Positions 6,888 to 14,759 of a DNA stretch of 14,868 nucleotides are shown in pieces. The translations under genes and the position numbers were made by a program. The notes under the pieces are model-generated. The model was not told where the DNA came from. It saw only the letters and a program-made list of their open reading frames with translations, and ran no database searches. The DNA is from Wenzhouxiangella sp. (GTDB taxonomy: Bacteria > Pseudomonadota > Gammaproteobacteria > Xanthomonadales > Wenzhouxiangellaceae), in the NCBI GenBank assembly GCA_007119095.1, contig SKQI01000023.1, positions 1 through 14,868 on the forward strand, in the 5' to 3' direction. Positions within the stretch are counted from its first letter, which is position 1; each line of letters starts with the position of its first letter.

Positions 6888-7544
6888 ATGCAAGGAGACA
6901 GCATCGTCATCGAGCCTCATCATCGACAAGCGGCATCCGAGATCGCCCAGGCGCTGAAAAGCGCCATCCAGCAGCGTCAGGATCGCGTCGCAATCACGAT
7001 CGCCGGGGAATCCGGCAGCGGTAAGTCTGAAACGGCTGCCGCGCTGAAAGAGGCCTTGGAAGCAATCGGCATCGTGGCAGTGATCCTGCAGCAGGATGAT
7101 TACTTTATCTATCCGCCACGCAGCAACGACGCGGCTCGTCGTCGTGACATCGGCTGGGTTGGCCCGGGGGAGGTCAAGCTCGATTTGATGGACGAACATT
7201 TGCGAGCTTTCCTGGATGGAGCTGATCGTCTGGACAAACCGCTGGTCATTTACGAGCGCGACACGATTGGCGCAGAAACCATGGACTGCAGCGCGGCCCG
7301 GGTAATGATTGCCGAGGGAACATACACGACCTTGCTGAAGAGCGCTGACTGGCGTGTCTTTATTGCCCGGGATTGGGAGCAGACGCGTGCCCATCGCGAG
7401 AAACGACGCCGCGACGACTCGGAGCTCGATCCGTTCATTGATCAGGTACTGAGCATCGAACACAGCATTATCAGCCAGCATCGTTCTCTAGCGGATTTCG
7501 TGATCGAAAGCGATTATTCCGTCACCGGCCAGGAAGCTGATTAA
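6888..7544 (+). CDS. Uridine kinase-like P-loop kinase
   Basis: 218 residues from ATG 6888; GGGAG at 6872-6876 is a slightly distant RBS. An in-frame TTG at 6864 exists but has no better signal. The Walker A motif is 'GESGSGKS' (40-47), followed by 'QQDDYFIYPP' (68-77), which matches the 'DDFYK'-type substrate/Mg loop of uridine kinase/phosphoribulokinase enzymes. 'RVMIAEGTYTTLL' (138-150) corresponds to the 'iiEGiyal' strand, and 'RDWEQTRAHREKRRRDD' (161-177) to the Arg-rich lid. The segment 'RRDIGWVGPGEVKLDLMD' (85-102) is not the canonical uridine-kinase sequence, where I would expect an 'NFDHPDAFD'-like stretch. The phosphate acceptor may therefore be a sugar or another small molecule. 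Its stop is directly followed by the start of the glycosyltransferase, so the two are co-translated. Confidence 0.8.
   Translation: MQGDSIVIEPHHRQAASEIAQALKSAIQQRQDRVAITIAGESGSGKSETAAALKEALEAIGIVAVILQQDDYFIYPPRSNDAARRRDIGWVGPGEVKLDLMDEHLRAFLDGADRLDKPLVIYERDTIGAETMDCSAARVMIAEGTYTTLLKSADWRVFIARDWEQTRAHREKRRRDDSELDPFIDQVLSIEHSIISQHRSLADFVIESDYSVTGQEAD
7531..7536 (+). promoter_or_regulatory. RBS of the glycosyltransferase inside the kinase gene
   Basis: AGGAAG lies within the last codons of the kinase gene, eight bases ahead of ATG 7545. With the TAA-ATG junction it supports both the start choice and operonic expression. Confidence 0.6.
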
Positions 7545-8969
7545 ATGCGTATAGGATTCATTAACCCGCAAGGCAATTTCGATCGTCAGGATTCCTATCT
7601 GACCGAGCACCCGGATTTTGGCGGCCAGCTGGTCTACGTGAAGGAGCTGGCCCTGGCCATGGGGCGTCAGGGTATTGATGTCGACATCCTGACCCGGCGC
7701 ATCGATGATCCCGACTGGCCGGAGTTCAGCGAGCCGTTGGATGACTTCGGCGAACTGGGAGAACGGGTCCGGATAGTGCGCTTGCCATTCGGTGGCGACC
7801 GGTTTCTGGCCAAAGAGCAGCTCTGGCCGCACCTGCCCGAATTCGTTCAGGCAATAGAAGCATTCTATCGGCCTGCCTCATGGCCCGACTTCTTTACCGC
7901 CCACTATGCCGATGCCGCCGCCGTGGCTTTTCAGCTCAAGCAGCGACAGGGCAAGCCTTTTACCTTTACCGGCCATTCCCTGGGTGCGCAGAAAATGGAC
8001 AAGCTGGGTGTGACCGCGGCCAACTTCGAAGCGATGGAGAATCGCTATCACTTCTCGAAACGTCTGGCTGCCGAACGCCAGGGCATGGCGCTTGCCGATA
8101 CCATCGTGACTTCGACCAGCGAAGAGCGTTTTGGCCAATATGGCCACCGACTCTATAGCGGCGCTGTCGAGCCGGACGATGACAGCCGTTTCCGGGTCAT
8201 TCCGCCAGGTATCAACAGCCGGATTTTCAACGCTGAGGAGGCCAGCGATTCCAAGTCAGACCGGAGCTCCGTGCTGGCCCAGGTTCCGCACCCCAATGAA
8301 CCGCACGTGGTGGTGTCCAGTCGGCTTGATCCGAAAAAAAATGTTGCCGGTGTGGTGGAGGCGTTCGCGTGCTCGCCCGGCCTGCGTGAAGCCGCCCGGC
8401 TGGCGCTGTTCGTCAGGGGTACTGATGACCCCTGGACTGATCTCGGCCGCCTGGGTGAAGGGGAGCGCCAGGTTCTGATGCCCATCCTTGCGCGTATCGA
8501 GGCTGCTGGCTTGCGCGATCGTGTCCATTTTTTGAACCTGAATTCGCAAAGGCAGTTGGCCTGCGCCTACCGCTTGTTGGGACGTAGCGGCTCGGTGTTT
8601 GCATTGCCTTCGCTGTTTGAGCCGTTCGGTCTGGCGCCAATCGAGGCCGCCGCCTGCGGCCTGGCCGTGGCTGCGACCCGCAACGGCGGACCGGCCGAGA
8701 TTTTTGCTGATGGTGTGGGCGAATTGTTCGACCCTGAAAGCCCTGCAGATATGGCCGCAGCATTGGAGCGGGCATTGGCCAATCAGCAGGCGCTGGCGGC
8801 CAGTGCGGCTGAACGCGTGGCAGAACGCTACACCTGGGAGCAAACTGCGTCGGCTTATCTTGAGGTCATTCGGGCCGGGCTTGACAAGCCACCTCCAGCG
8901 GAGGGTGAGATCGAAGACGTCAATTCCGAACTAGCGGCCCGGCTTGATGCCTACCTCGGTCAGCCTTGA
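7545..8969 (+). CDS. GT4 glycosyltransferase, sucrose-phosphate synthase-like
   Basis: 474 residues, GT-B fold. The N-domain has 'GGQLVYVKELALAMG' (26-40), where GGQ contacts the sugar donor in SPS/sucrose synthase enzymes. 'HYADAA' (120-125), 'GHSLGAQK' (143-150) and a 'R..AER' helix (173-178) follow, as in SPS. The C-domain carries 'SSRLDPKKNVAGVVEAF' (258-274), whose 'DPKKN' is typical of SPS-like proteins, then 'SLFEPFGLAPIEAAACG' (356-372) with the E-x7-E pair E359/E367, and 'GGPAEIF' (381-387). No C-terminal HAD phosphatase domain is present. The likely reaction is transfer of glucose (or mannose, as in mannosylfructose-phosphate synthase) from a nucleotide sugar to fructose-6-phosphate. 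Nearby FBPase and GlgC fit such substrates. Donor and acceptor cannot be fixed from sequence alone. Confidence 0.82.
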   Translation: MRIGFINPQGNFDRQDSYLTEHPDFGGQLVYVKELALAMGRQGIDVDILTRRIDDPDWPEFSEPLDDFGELGERVRIVRLPFGGDRFLAKEQLWPHLPEFVQAIEAFYRPASWPDFFTAHYADAAAVAFQLKQRQGKPFTFTGHSLGAQKMDKLGVTAANFEAMENRYHFSKRLAAERQGMALADTIVTSTSEERFGQYGHRLYSGAVEPDDDSRFRVIPPGINSRIFNAEEASDSKSDRSSVLAQVPHPNEPHVVVSSRLDPKKNVAGVVEAFACSPGLREAARLALFVRGTDDPWTDLGRLGEGERQVLMPILARIEAAGLRDRVHFLNLNSQRQLACAYRLLGRSGSVFALPSLFEPFGLAPIEAAACGLAVAATRNGGPAEIFADGVGELFDPESPADMAAALERALANQQALAASAAERVAERYTWEQTASAYLEVIRAGLDKPPPAEGEIEDVNSELAARLDAYLGQP

Positions 8970-10258
8970 GATGTTTTTGAAAAGTGACTGGCTTCGACTG
9001 GCTGGTAACGTCTTTCCTGGCCAAGCATGTCGCGGTTGACAACCACCACACCATGATCGGTGATGTGGAAGCGCTGGGCATCGGCTGTCGGGTCTTCGCC
9101 GATGATCGTGCCTGGCGGCAGAATGCAGCCGTTGTCCAGCAGGGCGCCGGAGACCTTGCAGCCTTCACCGATTTCACAGCCGGGCAGGGCAACGACTTTT
9201 TCGAGATGGCAGCCACGGGCGACCTTGCAGTCGCTGAATAGCAGGCTTCGCTCCAAACGTGAGTCAGAGACCACGCAACCGCTGCTGACGATGCAATCGA
9301 CGATCTGGCATCCCCCCTGCGGACCATGGTCGGTGAACTTGGCCGGCGGTGATTGGACAAGTTTTGTGTAAATCGGCCAGTCCGGGTCGTGAACATCCAT
9401 CACCGGTTCGTCGTCCAGCATTTCGATATTGGCCTGGTAGAACGCGTCCAGCGTTCCAACATCGCGCCAATAGGGTTTGCCCGGCGAAGCCTGGTCTAAT
9501 GGGATAGCCTGAACATGATGGCCGTTGGCCACGGCATGCGGGATGATGTCCTTGCCGAAGTCGTGGCTGCTGTCGCTGAGCGCGGCGTCGCGCTTGAGCG
9601 TTTCGTGCAGATAGTCGGAGTCAAAGACGTACAAGCCCATGCTGACCAGGGCGTGGTCCGGGTCGTCTGGCAGCGGTTTCGGATTGGCCGGTTTCTCTTC
9701 GAAACCGACAATGCGACCGCCCTTGTCGACTTCCACTACGCCAAATTCACTCGCTTCAGAGACCGGTGCCCGGTGACAGGCAACCGTGATTTGCGCCTTG
9801 GTGCGGGCGTGAGTTGCCAGCATCAGGCCGTAATCCATCTTGTAAATGTGGTCGCCGGCCAGGACCAGCGTGTACTGGTGGTGGAAGGCCTCGAGAATGT
9901 CCAGACTCTGGTACACCGCGTCGGCCGTGCCCAGGTACCAGTTTTCATCCTCCAGCCACTGCTGTGCTGGAATGATGTCCAGCATGTCTCCGTAGTCGGT
10001 GTTGAGCCGGTTCCAGCCCAACATCAAATGACGAATCAGAGAGTGCGACTTGTACTGGGTCAGGACCGCGATCTGCCGGATGTCGGAGTGCAGGCAGTTG
10101 GAGAGTGCGAAATCGATGATCCGGAACTGGCCACCGAAGGGTACGGCGGGTTTTGCGCGCCAGTCCGTCAGCATGTGCAGCCGACTGCCGCGTCCTCCGG
10201 CGAGGATCAGTGCCTGTGTCTGGCGAGTCAGGCGAGAGATGTAGCGAGGCTGAGACAT
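8960..10258 (-). CDS. glgC: Glucose-1-phosphate adenylyltransferase (ADP-glucose pyrophosphorylase)
   Basis: 432 residues from ATG at 10258, almost the length of the E. coli enzyme (431). The frame runs on upstream to 10411, but that extension overlaps fbp and lacks family similarity. Motifs in order: 'GGRGSRL' (21-27) nucleotide loop, 'KPAVPFGG' (36-43), 'WYLGTADAV' (107-115), 'AGDHIYKMDY' (134-143) with the metal Asp, 'FEEKP' (186-190) for glucose-1-phosphate, and 'KPYWRDVGT' (261-269). A left-handed beta-helix domain follows from about 318, with hexapeptide repeats. It makes ADP-glucose from ATP and glucose-1-phosphate, normally the committed step to glycogen. No glgA or glgB is seen here. 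Its 3' end overlaps the convergent glycosyltransferase by 10 bp. Confidence 0.96.
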   Translation of the reverse strand: MSQPRYISRLTRQTQALILAGGRGSRLHMLTDWRAKPAVPFGGQFRIIDFALSNCLHSDIRQIAVLTQYKSHSLIRHLMLGWNRLNTDYGDMLDIIPAQQWLEDENWYLGTADAVYQSLDILEAFHHQYTLVLAGDHIYKMDYGLMLATHARTKAQITVACHRAPVSEASEFGVVEVDKGGRIVGFEEKPANPKPLPDDPDHALVSMGLYVFDSDYLHETLKRDAALSDSSHDFGKDIIPHAVANGHHVQAIPLDQASPGKPYWRDVGTLDAFYQANIEMLDDEPVMDVHDPDWPIYTKLVQSPPAKFTDHGPQGGCQIVDCIVSSGCVVSDSRLERSLLFSDCKVARGCHLEKVVALPGCEIGEGCKVSGALLDNGCILPPGTIIGEDPTADAQRFHITDHGVVVVNRDMLGQERRYQPVEASHFSKTSQG

Positions 10259-10397
10259 GGGCCTGAAATGGTTGGGCCAGCTTGCATCATAAAGGTTTGA
10301 GACGGGTCGGCTTTGACCTGTATCAACTACTGTCCGGGGGCAATCGTTTCCATGTAGAATTTCGGGTTTTGGTTTTGATTTTGGAGCAACTCTGACA
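10259..10397. promoter_or_regulatory. Divergent glgC/fbp control region
   Basis: The 139-bp gap must hold both promoters. For fbp, TAGAAT at 10355-10360 is a possible -10, followed by a T-rich stretch (10361-10382), with GGAG (10383-10386) as RBS 11 bases before ATG 10398. For glgC, TATGAT on the - strand (10286-10291) is a possible -10. Neither has a clear -35. I found no strong palindrome. Confidence 0.35.
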
Positions 10398-11408
10398 ATG
10401 CGCATCGGCACGACACTGACCAGCTACATTCTGCGCAAGCAGCGCGACATTGAAGGTGCCAGCGGCACTTTTACCGGCCTGTTGAATGACATTGCCGTCG
10501 CCTGCAAGAAAATCGCCGATCTGGTCAACAAGGGTGATCTGGTCAACGTGCTGGGCAGCGTTGATGCGACCAACGTCCAGGGCGAACAGCAGAAAAAGCT
10601 CGACGTGATCTCCAACCAGCTCATGATCGAGGCGCTGGAAGGGAACGGCCATATCGCGGCCCTGGCCTCGGAGGAAATGGAAGACTTGCACCACGTGCCG
10701 GACGGTGCGAGACGAGGGCGTTATCTGTTGCTGTGTGATCCGCTGGATGGGTCCTCGAATGTCGACGTCAACGTTTCCGTAGGGACGATCTTCTCCATCT
10801 TGCGCGCTCCCGAAGGTGTGGAGGCGCCTCAGATTGCTGATTTTCTGAAGCCGGGGGTAGAGCAAATCGCAGCTGGCTACTGCTTGTATGGCCCATCGAC
10901 GATGCTGGTACTGACCACTGGTGATGGGGTCAGCGCGTTTACCCTGGACCGCGATTTCGGCGAGTTTCTGCTGACCAAGGAAAACATCACCATCCCCGCT
11001 GATACGGCCGAGTTCGCGATCAACGCGTCCAACCAGCGTTTCTGGGAGCCTCCGGTAGCCCGCTACATCGAGGAATGTTTGCAGGGTGCTGATGGCCCGC
11101 GTGGCAAGAACTTCAATATGCGCTGGGTCGCCTCCATGGTGGCCGAGGTGCATCGGATTCTGACTCGTGGGGGCATTTTCATGTACCCGGGCGACAAGCG
11201 CCTGAAAGCGGTCGGCAAGGCCGGCAAGCTGCGCCTGATGTACGAGGCCAACCCAATGGCCTTCATCGTCGAACAGGCAGGCGGTACGGCAGTTTGCGAT
11301 GGTCAGCGAATCATGGAAATCCAGCCCGATGAACTGCACCAGCGCATTCCGGTGATGCTGGGTTCGCGCAACGAAGTCGAGCGGCTGGCATCGTACTTTC
11401 AGACCTGA
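10398..11408 (+). CDS. fbp: Class I fructose-1,6-bisphosphatase
   Basis: 336 residues, the usual length for bacterial FBPase I. Metal and phosphate ligands are present: 'SEEME' (91-95), 'CDPLDGSSNVDVNVSVGTIF' (113-132, Asp114 and Asp117) and the PROSITE-type signature 'GKLRLMYEANPMAF' (276-289, Glu283). 'PGDKRLKAVG' (264-273) fits the substrate-binding segment. It hydrolyses fructose-1,6-bisphosphate to fructose-6-phosphate in the cytoplasm, in gluconeogenesis. Divergent transcription from glgC suggests joint control of gluconeogenic flux and hexose storage. Fructose-6-phosphate is also the acceptor expected for the SPS-like enzyme two genes away. Confidence 0.97.
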   Translation: MRIGTTLTSYILRKQRDIEGASGTFTGLLNDIAVACKKIADLVNKGDLVNVLGSVDATNVQGEQQKKLDVISNQLMIEALEGNGHIAALASEEMEDLHHVPDGARRGRYLLLCDPLDGSSNVDVNVSVGTIFSILRAPEGVEAPQIADFLKPGVEQIAAGYCLYGPSTMLVLTTGDGVSAFTLDRDFGEFLLTKENITIPADTAEFAINASNQRFWEPPVARYIEECLQGADGPRGKNFNMRWVASMVAEVHRILTRGGIFMYPGDKRLKAVGKAGKLRLMYEANPMAFIVEQAGGTAVCDGQRIMEIQPDELHQRIPVMLGSRNEVERLASYFQT

Positions 11409-11446
11409 TCTGGCAACGTCTGATGCGGCGCGCGACGGGATAAAAG

Positions 11447-11644
11447 ATGATCGGCTATGACATTCAGCCCGGCTGGCGCGAAGCCATTTTCGTGCTCTTG
11501 CTGCTGCTTTACCTGGGCTGGCTTCTGTTTGGTCGCGGCACGTACCTGTCCGAGACGCGTCCAATGAAAACCGTATTCGGGCGTTTGGTGGCCATCGGGT
11601 TGTTTGCTGGGTTTATTGCGGTTGTGGTGCTGGTGTATCGGTGA
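11447..11644 (+). CDS. Small two-TM membrane protein, unknown function
   Basis: 65 residues with two hydrophobic segments at about 12-28 and 46-63, separated by a short polar loop rich in Arg/Lys. It starts 38 bases after fbp; the RBS is weak (ACGGGA at 11435-11440). It ends one base before the stop codon of the convergent RND gene, so it fills the gap exactly, which supports it being real. The N-terminus 'MIGYDIQPGWREAIF' is not recognised. The positive loop predicts both termini outside and the loop inside, but this is weak. No function can be given. Confidence 0.55.
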   Translation: MIGYDIQPGWREAIFVLLLLLYLGWLLFGRGTYLSETRPMKTVFGRLVAIGLFAGFIAVVVLVYR

Positions 11645-11645
11645 G

Positions 11646-14600
11646 TCAGGCCCTCTGGCCAACATCTTCAAGCTCTCTTTCGAGCTGATGCTGGGTGGCT
11701 TTCGGCGAGCTAGTGCGCCGGGCCAGAACCTGGTAGAGCAAGGGGATGACGAACAGGGTCAGCAGACTGGAAAAGCTGACGCCGAATAGCACCACGATAC
11801 CGATAACCTGGCGGGTTTCGGCGCCGGCTCCAGATGACAGGATAAGCGGCAGGGTGCCTGCTGCCGTGGTGATGCCGGTCATCAGGATGGGTCGCAACCT
11901 GACCGCCGCACCTTCGATTACCGCTTCATCGAAATCCATGCCGCGATCGCGCAGCTGGTTGATGAACTCGACGATCAGAATCCCGTTCTTGGCCGCCAGG
12001 CCAATCAGCATGACCAGGCCGATCTGACTGTAGACGTTGAGCGTGCTGCCGGTCAGCCACAGACCCAACAAGCCGCCACCGACCGCCAGTGGCACGCCCA
12101 GCATGATCACCAGCGGATGAATCCAGTTCTCGAACTGGGCTGCCAGGACCAGGAACACCACGGCAATCCCCAGGAGAAAGACGAACATGATCGAAGTGCC
12201 CGCCGTTTTGAAGTCCCGACTAAGGCCCTTGTAATCGATGATCGCGGTTTCCGGCAAATGTTCGCGGGCCAGGCCCTCAAGAAAGTTCAGTGCTTCGCCC
12301 AAGGTCAGATCATCGCTCAGGCCGGCCTGGATGGTGATGGAGCGAACCCGGTTGTAGCGGTTCAGGCTGGTTGAATCGGCCATGTTCTCGATCTGAACCA
12401 GGTTGGACAGGGGGATTAGCTGGCCGGATCGGGTGGAACGTACGTACAGGTTTTCCAGGGCAGCTGGAGAGCGCTGGCGGTCACGTTCACCCTCGATGAT
12501 GACGTCGTACTCCTGACCATCGTCAATGTAGGTTGTGACCCGGCGCGAGCCCAGCATGGTTTCCAGAGTGCGGCCGATGGTGCTGACAGTGACGCCCAGA
12601 TCCGCGGCCCGGTCATAGTTGATATCGACCTGGAGCTGGGGCTGGGTTTCCTTGTAATCCCAGTCAATGCCGGTCAGGCCCGGGTTGTCGCGCTCGATTT
12701 CAGCCAGCAGGATATCGCGCCACTCGGCCAGCTCCGCGTAGTCGGCTCCGCCAATCACGAACTGGACCGGGTTTTGTATGCCGCCGCCAAAGCCTTGGCG
12801 CATTACCGTGTTGATTCTCACCCCGCCGAGGTCGCTGGTGCGGTTGCGGATATCGGCCATGATTTCCTGGGCCGGTCGACGCTTGCTCCAGTCATTCAGA
12901 ACGACAATGGCAATGCCGGTGTTGAATAGCGACAAGTTGTTGAAATCGCGCGGCGCGCGCACCAGCAGACGGTTGATCTCACCGTCTTCAACCAGTGGCA
13001 TGATGCGGCGCTCGATCTCATTCATGTAGTCCTCCATGTAGCTGTAGGAGGCGCCCTCAGGTCCATTCACCAGGACAAAAAATGCGCCCCGATCTTCGCG
13101 CGGCGCGTACTCATCGGGAATCACATTGATCAACCAGATCGAGCCGGCCGCAAGGACGGCAATGACCGGCAAGGCAAACCAGCGCAGCTGAATTACCGAT
13201 TTGAGAATGCGCTTGTAGAGCGATTGGGTCCGACTCACCGCACGGTTGAGCTTGGCGACCAGGACGTTGTCATTGCTGCGCGGTTTGAGCAGGCGCGAGG
13301 CCAGCATGGCCGAAACGGTGAGCGCGACGAAACTGGAAAAGGCCACGGCCGCGGCCATGGTCAGCGCGAACTCGGAAAACAGGCGGCCGATATCTCCCTG
13401 CAGGAAGGCGATCGGCACGAAGACAGAAATCAGCACCAGGGTGGTAGAGATGATGGCAAAGGCCACCTGCCGTGTGCCGCGATAGGCCGCGACCAGAGCG
13501 CTCTCGCCATATTCATCCATGCGCCGACGGACATTCTCGAGCACGATGATGCCGTCGTCCACGACCAGGCCGATGGCCAGTACCAGGGCGAGCAGGGTCA
13601 GCAGATTGACCGTGAAGCCGAACAGGGCCAGAGCGATAAAGGTCGAGATCAGCGCCACCGGCACAGCCACCGCCGGCACCAGAATGGCGCGAATCGAACC
13701 CAGGAAAACAAAGATGGTGAGCACGACCAGGGCGATGGCGATGAACAGGGTTCGATAGACCTCGCGGATAGCCCCTTCAACAAATACCGAGGAGTCAAAA
13801 CTGGGCAGCAGCTCAAGTCCATCCGGCAGGTCCTGGTTGAGCCGGTCAACTTCGGCCCGCACCAGCCGGGCGACTTCCAGGGTGTTGGCAGTGGATTGGC
13901 GAATGATACCGAGCCCGATCATGGACTCGCCGTTGCCGCGAAACAGCGTCCTGTCCTCGACCGTGCCGCGTTCGACCCGGGCAATATCGCCCAGGCGTAC
14001 CAGGTAGCCGTCGTCGCCTCGAAACAGCACCATCCGGGCGAAGTCTTCGGCGGAATTGAATTGACGTGCCACCCGCACGGTGAACTGCCGGGTCCGAGAC
14101 TCGATCCGACCGGCCGGCAGCTCGACGTTTTCAGCGCGCAGCGCGTCCTCCACATCAGTCACGGTCAGGCCGCGGGCGGCCAGGGCGTCCCGATCCAGCC
14201 AGACGCGCATGGCGAAACTCTGGGCGCCGCCGACGCGAACCTGGGCAACGCCGTCGATGACTGAAAAACGATCAACCAGGAAGCGTTCCGCGTAGTCGGT
14301 CAGCTCCGGCGTGCTCCAGCCGTCACCGGCCAGGTTCCACCAGACAATGACATCGGCATTGGCATCAACCCGCCTGACCTCGGGTGGGTCGGCTTCATCG
14401 GGAAGCAGGCGCAACACCCGGCCGACCCGATCGCGCACGTCATTGGCCGCCGCATCGACATCGCGGCGCAGCGAAAACCGGATCGATATGCTGGATTGAC
14501 CGTCGCGACTTTCGGACTCGATGAACTCGATGCCTTCAATGCCGGCAATCGCCTCCTCGATACGCTCGGTAATCTGGGTATCAACGACGCTGGCCGAGGC

Positions 14601-14759
14601 GCCTGGATATCGCGTTTCGACCGAAACCACCGGCGGATCGATATCCGGGTATTCGCGCAGCGGCAGCATTTGGAAAGAGACAATGCCGAAAATGATCAGC
14701 AGAAGAGCGGCTACCGAGGCCAGGACCGGACGAGTAACGGCCAGGTCAGAGAGGATCAC
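11646..14759 (-). CDS. RND efflux permease, HAE1 / multidrug type
   Basis: 1037 residues from a GTG start at 14759, normal for AcrB-like pumps. TM1 is at about 11-31, followed by the first periplasmic porter loop ('REYPDIDPPVVSVETRYPGA'). TM2-TM6 run at about 337-475. The TM4 proton-relay pair is Asp401-Asp402 in 'GLVVDDGIIVLENV', and the TM10 lysine is K924 in 'GLAAKNGILIVEF'; both match AcrB D407/D408 and K940. The second large loop and TM7-TM12 are complete. It ends with a charged cytoplasmic tail. It expels hydrophobic or amphiphilic compounds by proton antiport as a trimer with an adaptor and an outer-membrane channel. The adaptor gene is directly upstream with a 4-base GTGA overlap; no outer-membrane factor is in view. 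The substrate cannot be read from the sequence. Confidence 0.95.
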   Translation of the reverse strand: MILSDLAVTRPVLASVAALLLIIFGIVSFQMLPLREYPDIDPPVVSVETRYPGASASVVDTQITERIEEAIAGIEGIEFIESESRDGQSSISIRFSLRRDVDAAANDVRDRVGRVLRLLPDEADPPEVRRVDANADVIVWWNLAGDGWSTPELTDYAERFLVDRFSVIDGVAQVRVGGAQSFAMRVWLDRDALAARGLTVTDVEDALRAENVELPAGRIESRTRQFTVRVARQFNSAEDFARMVLFRGDDGYLVRLGDIARVERGTVEDRTLFRGNGESMIGLGIIRQSTANTLEVARLVRAEVDRLNQDLPDGLELLPSFDSSVFVEGAIREVYRTLFIAIALVVLTIFVFLGSIRAILVPAVAVPVALISTFIALALFGFTVNLLTLLALVLAIGLVVDDGIIVLENVRRRMDEYGESALVAAYRGTRQVAFAIISTTLVLISVFVPIAFLQGDIGRLFSEFALTMAAAVAFSSFVALTVSAMLASRLLKPRSNDNVLVAKLNRAVSRTQSLYKRILKSVIQLRWFALPVIAVLAAGSIWLINVIPDEYAPREDRGAFFVLVNGPEGASYSYMEDYMNEIERRIMPLVEDGEINRLLVRAPRDFNNLSLFNTGIAIVVLNDWSKRRPAQEIMADIRNRTSDLGGVRINTVMRQGFGGGIQNPVQFVIGGADYAELAEWRDILLAEIERDNPGLTGIDWDYKETQPQLQVDINYDRAADLGVTVSTIGRTLETMLGSRRVTTYIDDGQEYDVIIEGERDRQRSPAALENLYVRSTRSGQLIPLSNLVQIENMADSTSLNRYNRVRSITIQAGLSDDLTLGEALNFLEGLAREHLPETAIIDYKGLSRDFKTAGTSIMFVFLLGIAVVFLVLAAQFENWIHPLVIMLGVPLAVGGGLLGLWLTGSTLNVYSQIGLVMLIGLAAKNGILIVEFINQLRDRGMDFDEAVIEGAAVRLRPILMTGITTAAGTLPLILSSGAGAETRQVIGIVVLFGVSFSSLLTLFVIPLLYQVLARRTSSPKATQHQLERELEDVGQRA

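Noticed and set aside
9515..10300. 261-codon open frame on the + strand opposite glgC
   Set aside because: glgC is certain on the other strand; the frame shows no domain and runs over the glgC start.
10259..10411. N-terminal extension of glgC
   Set aside because: The extra 51 residues overlap the fbp start and are unlike any GlgC. The ATG at 10258 gives the usual length.
10323..11564. 413-codon open frame on the - strand opposite fbp
   Set aside because: fbp has all catalytic motifs on the + strand. This frame has no recognisable domain and spans the divergent promoter region.
13224..14264. 346-codon open frame on the + strand opposite the RND permease
   Set aside because: It is very rich in Gln, His, Gly and Asp, with no recognisable domain. 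It is a shadow of the strongly supported RND gene in GC-rich DNA.
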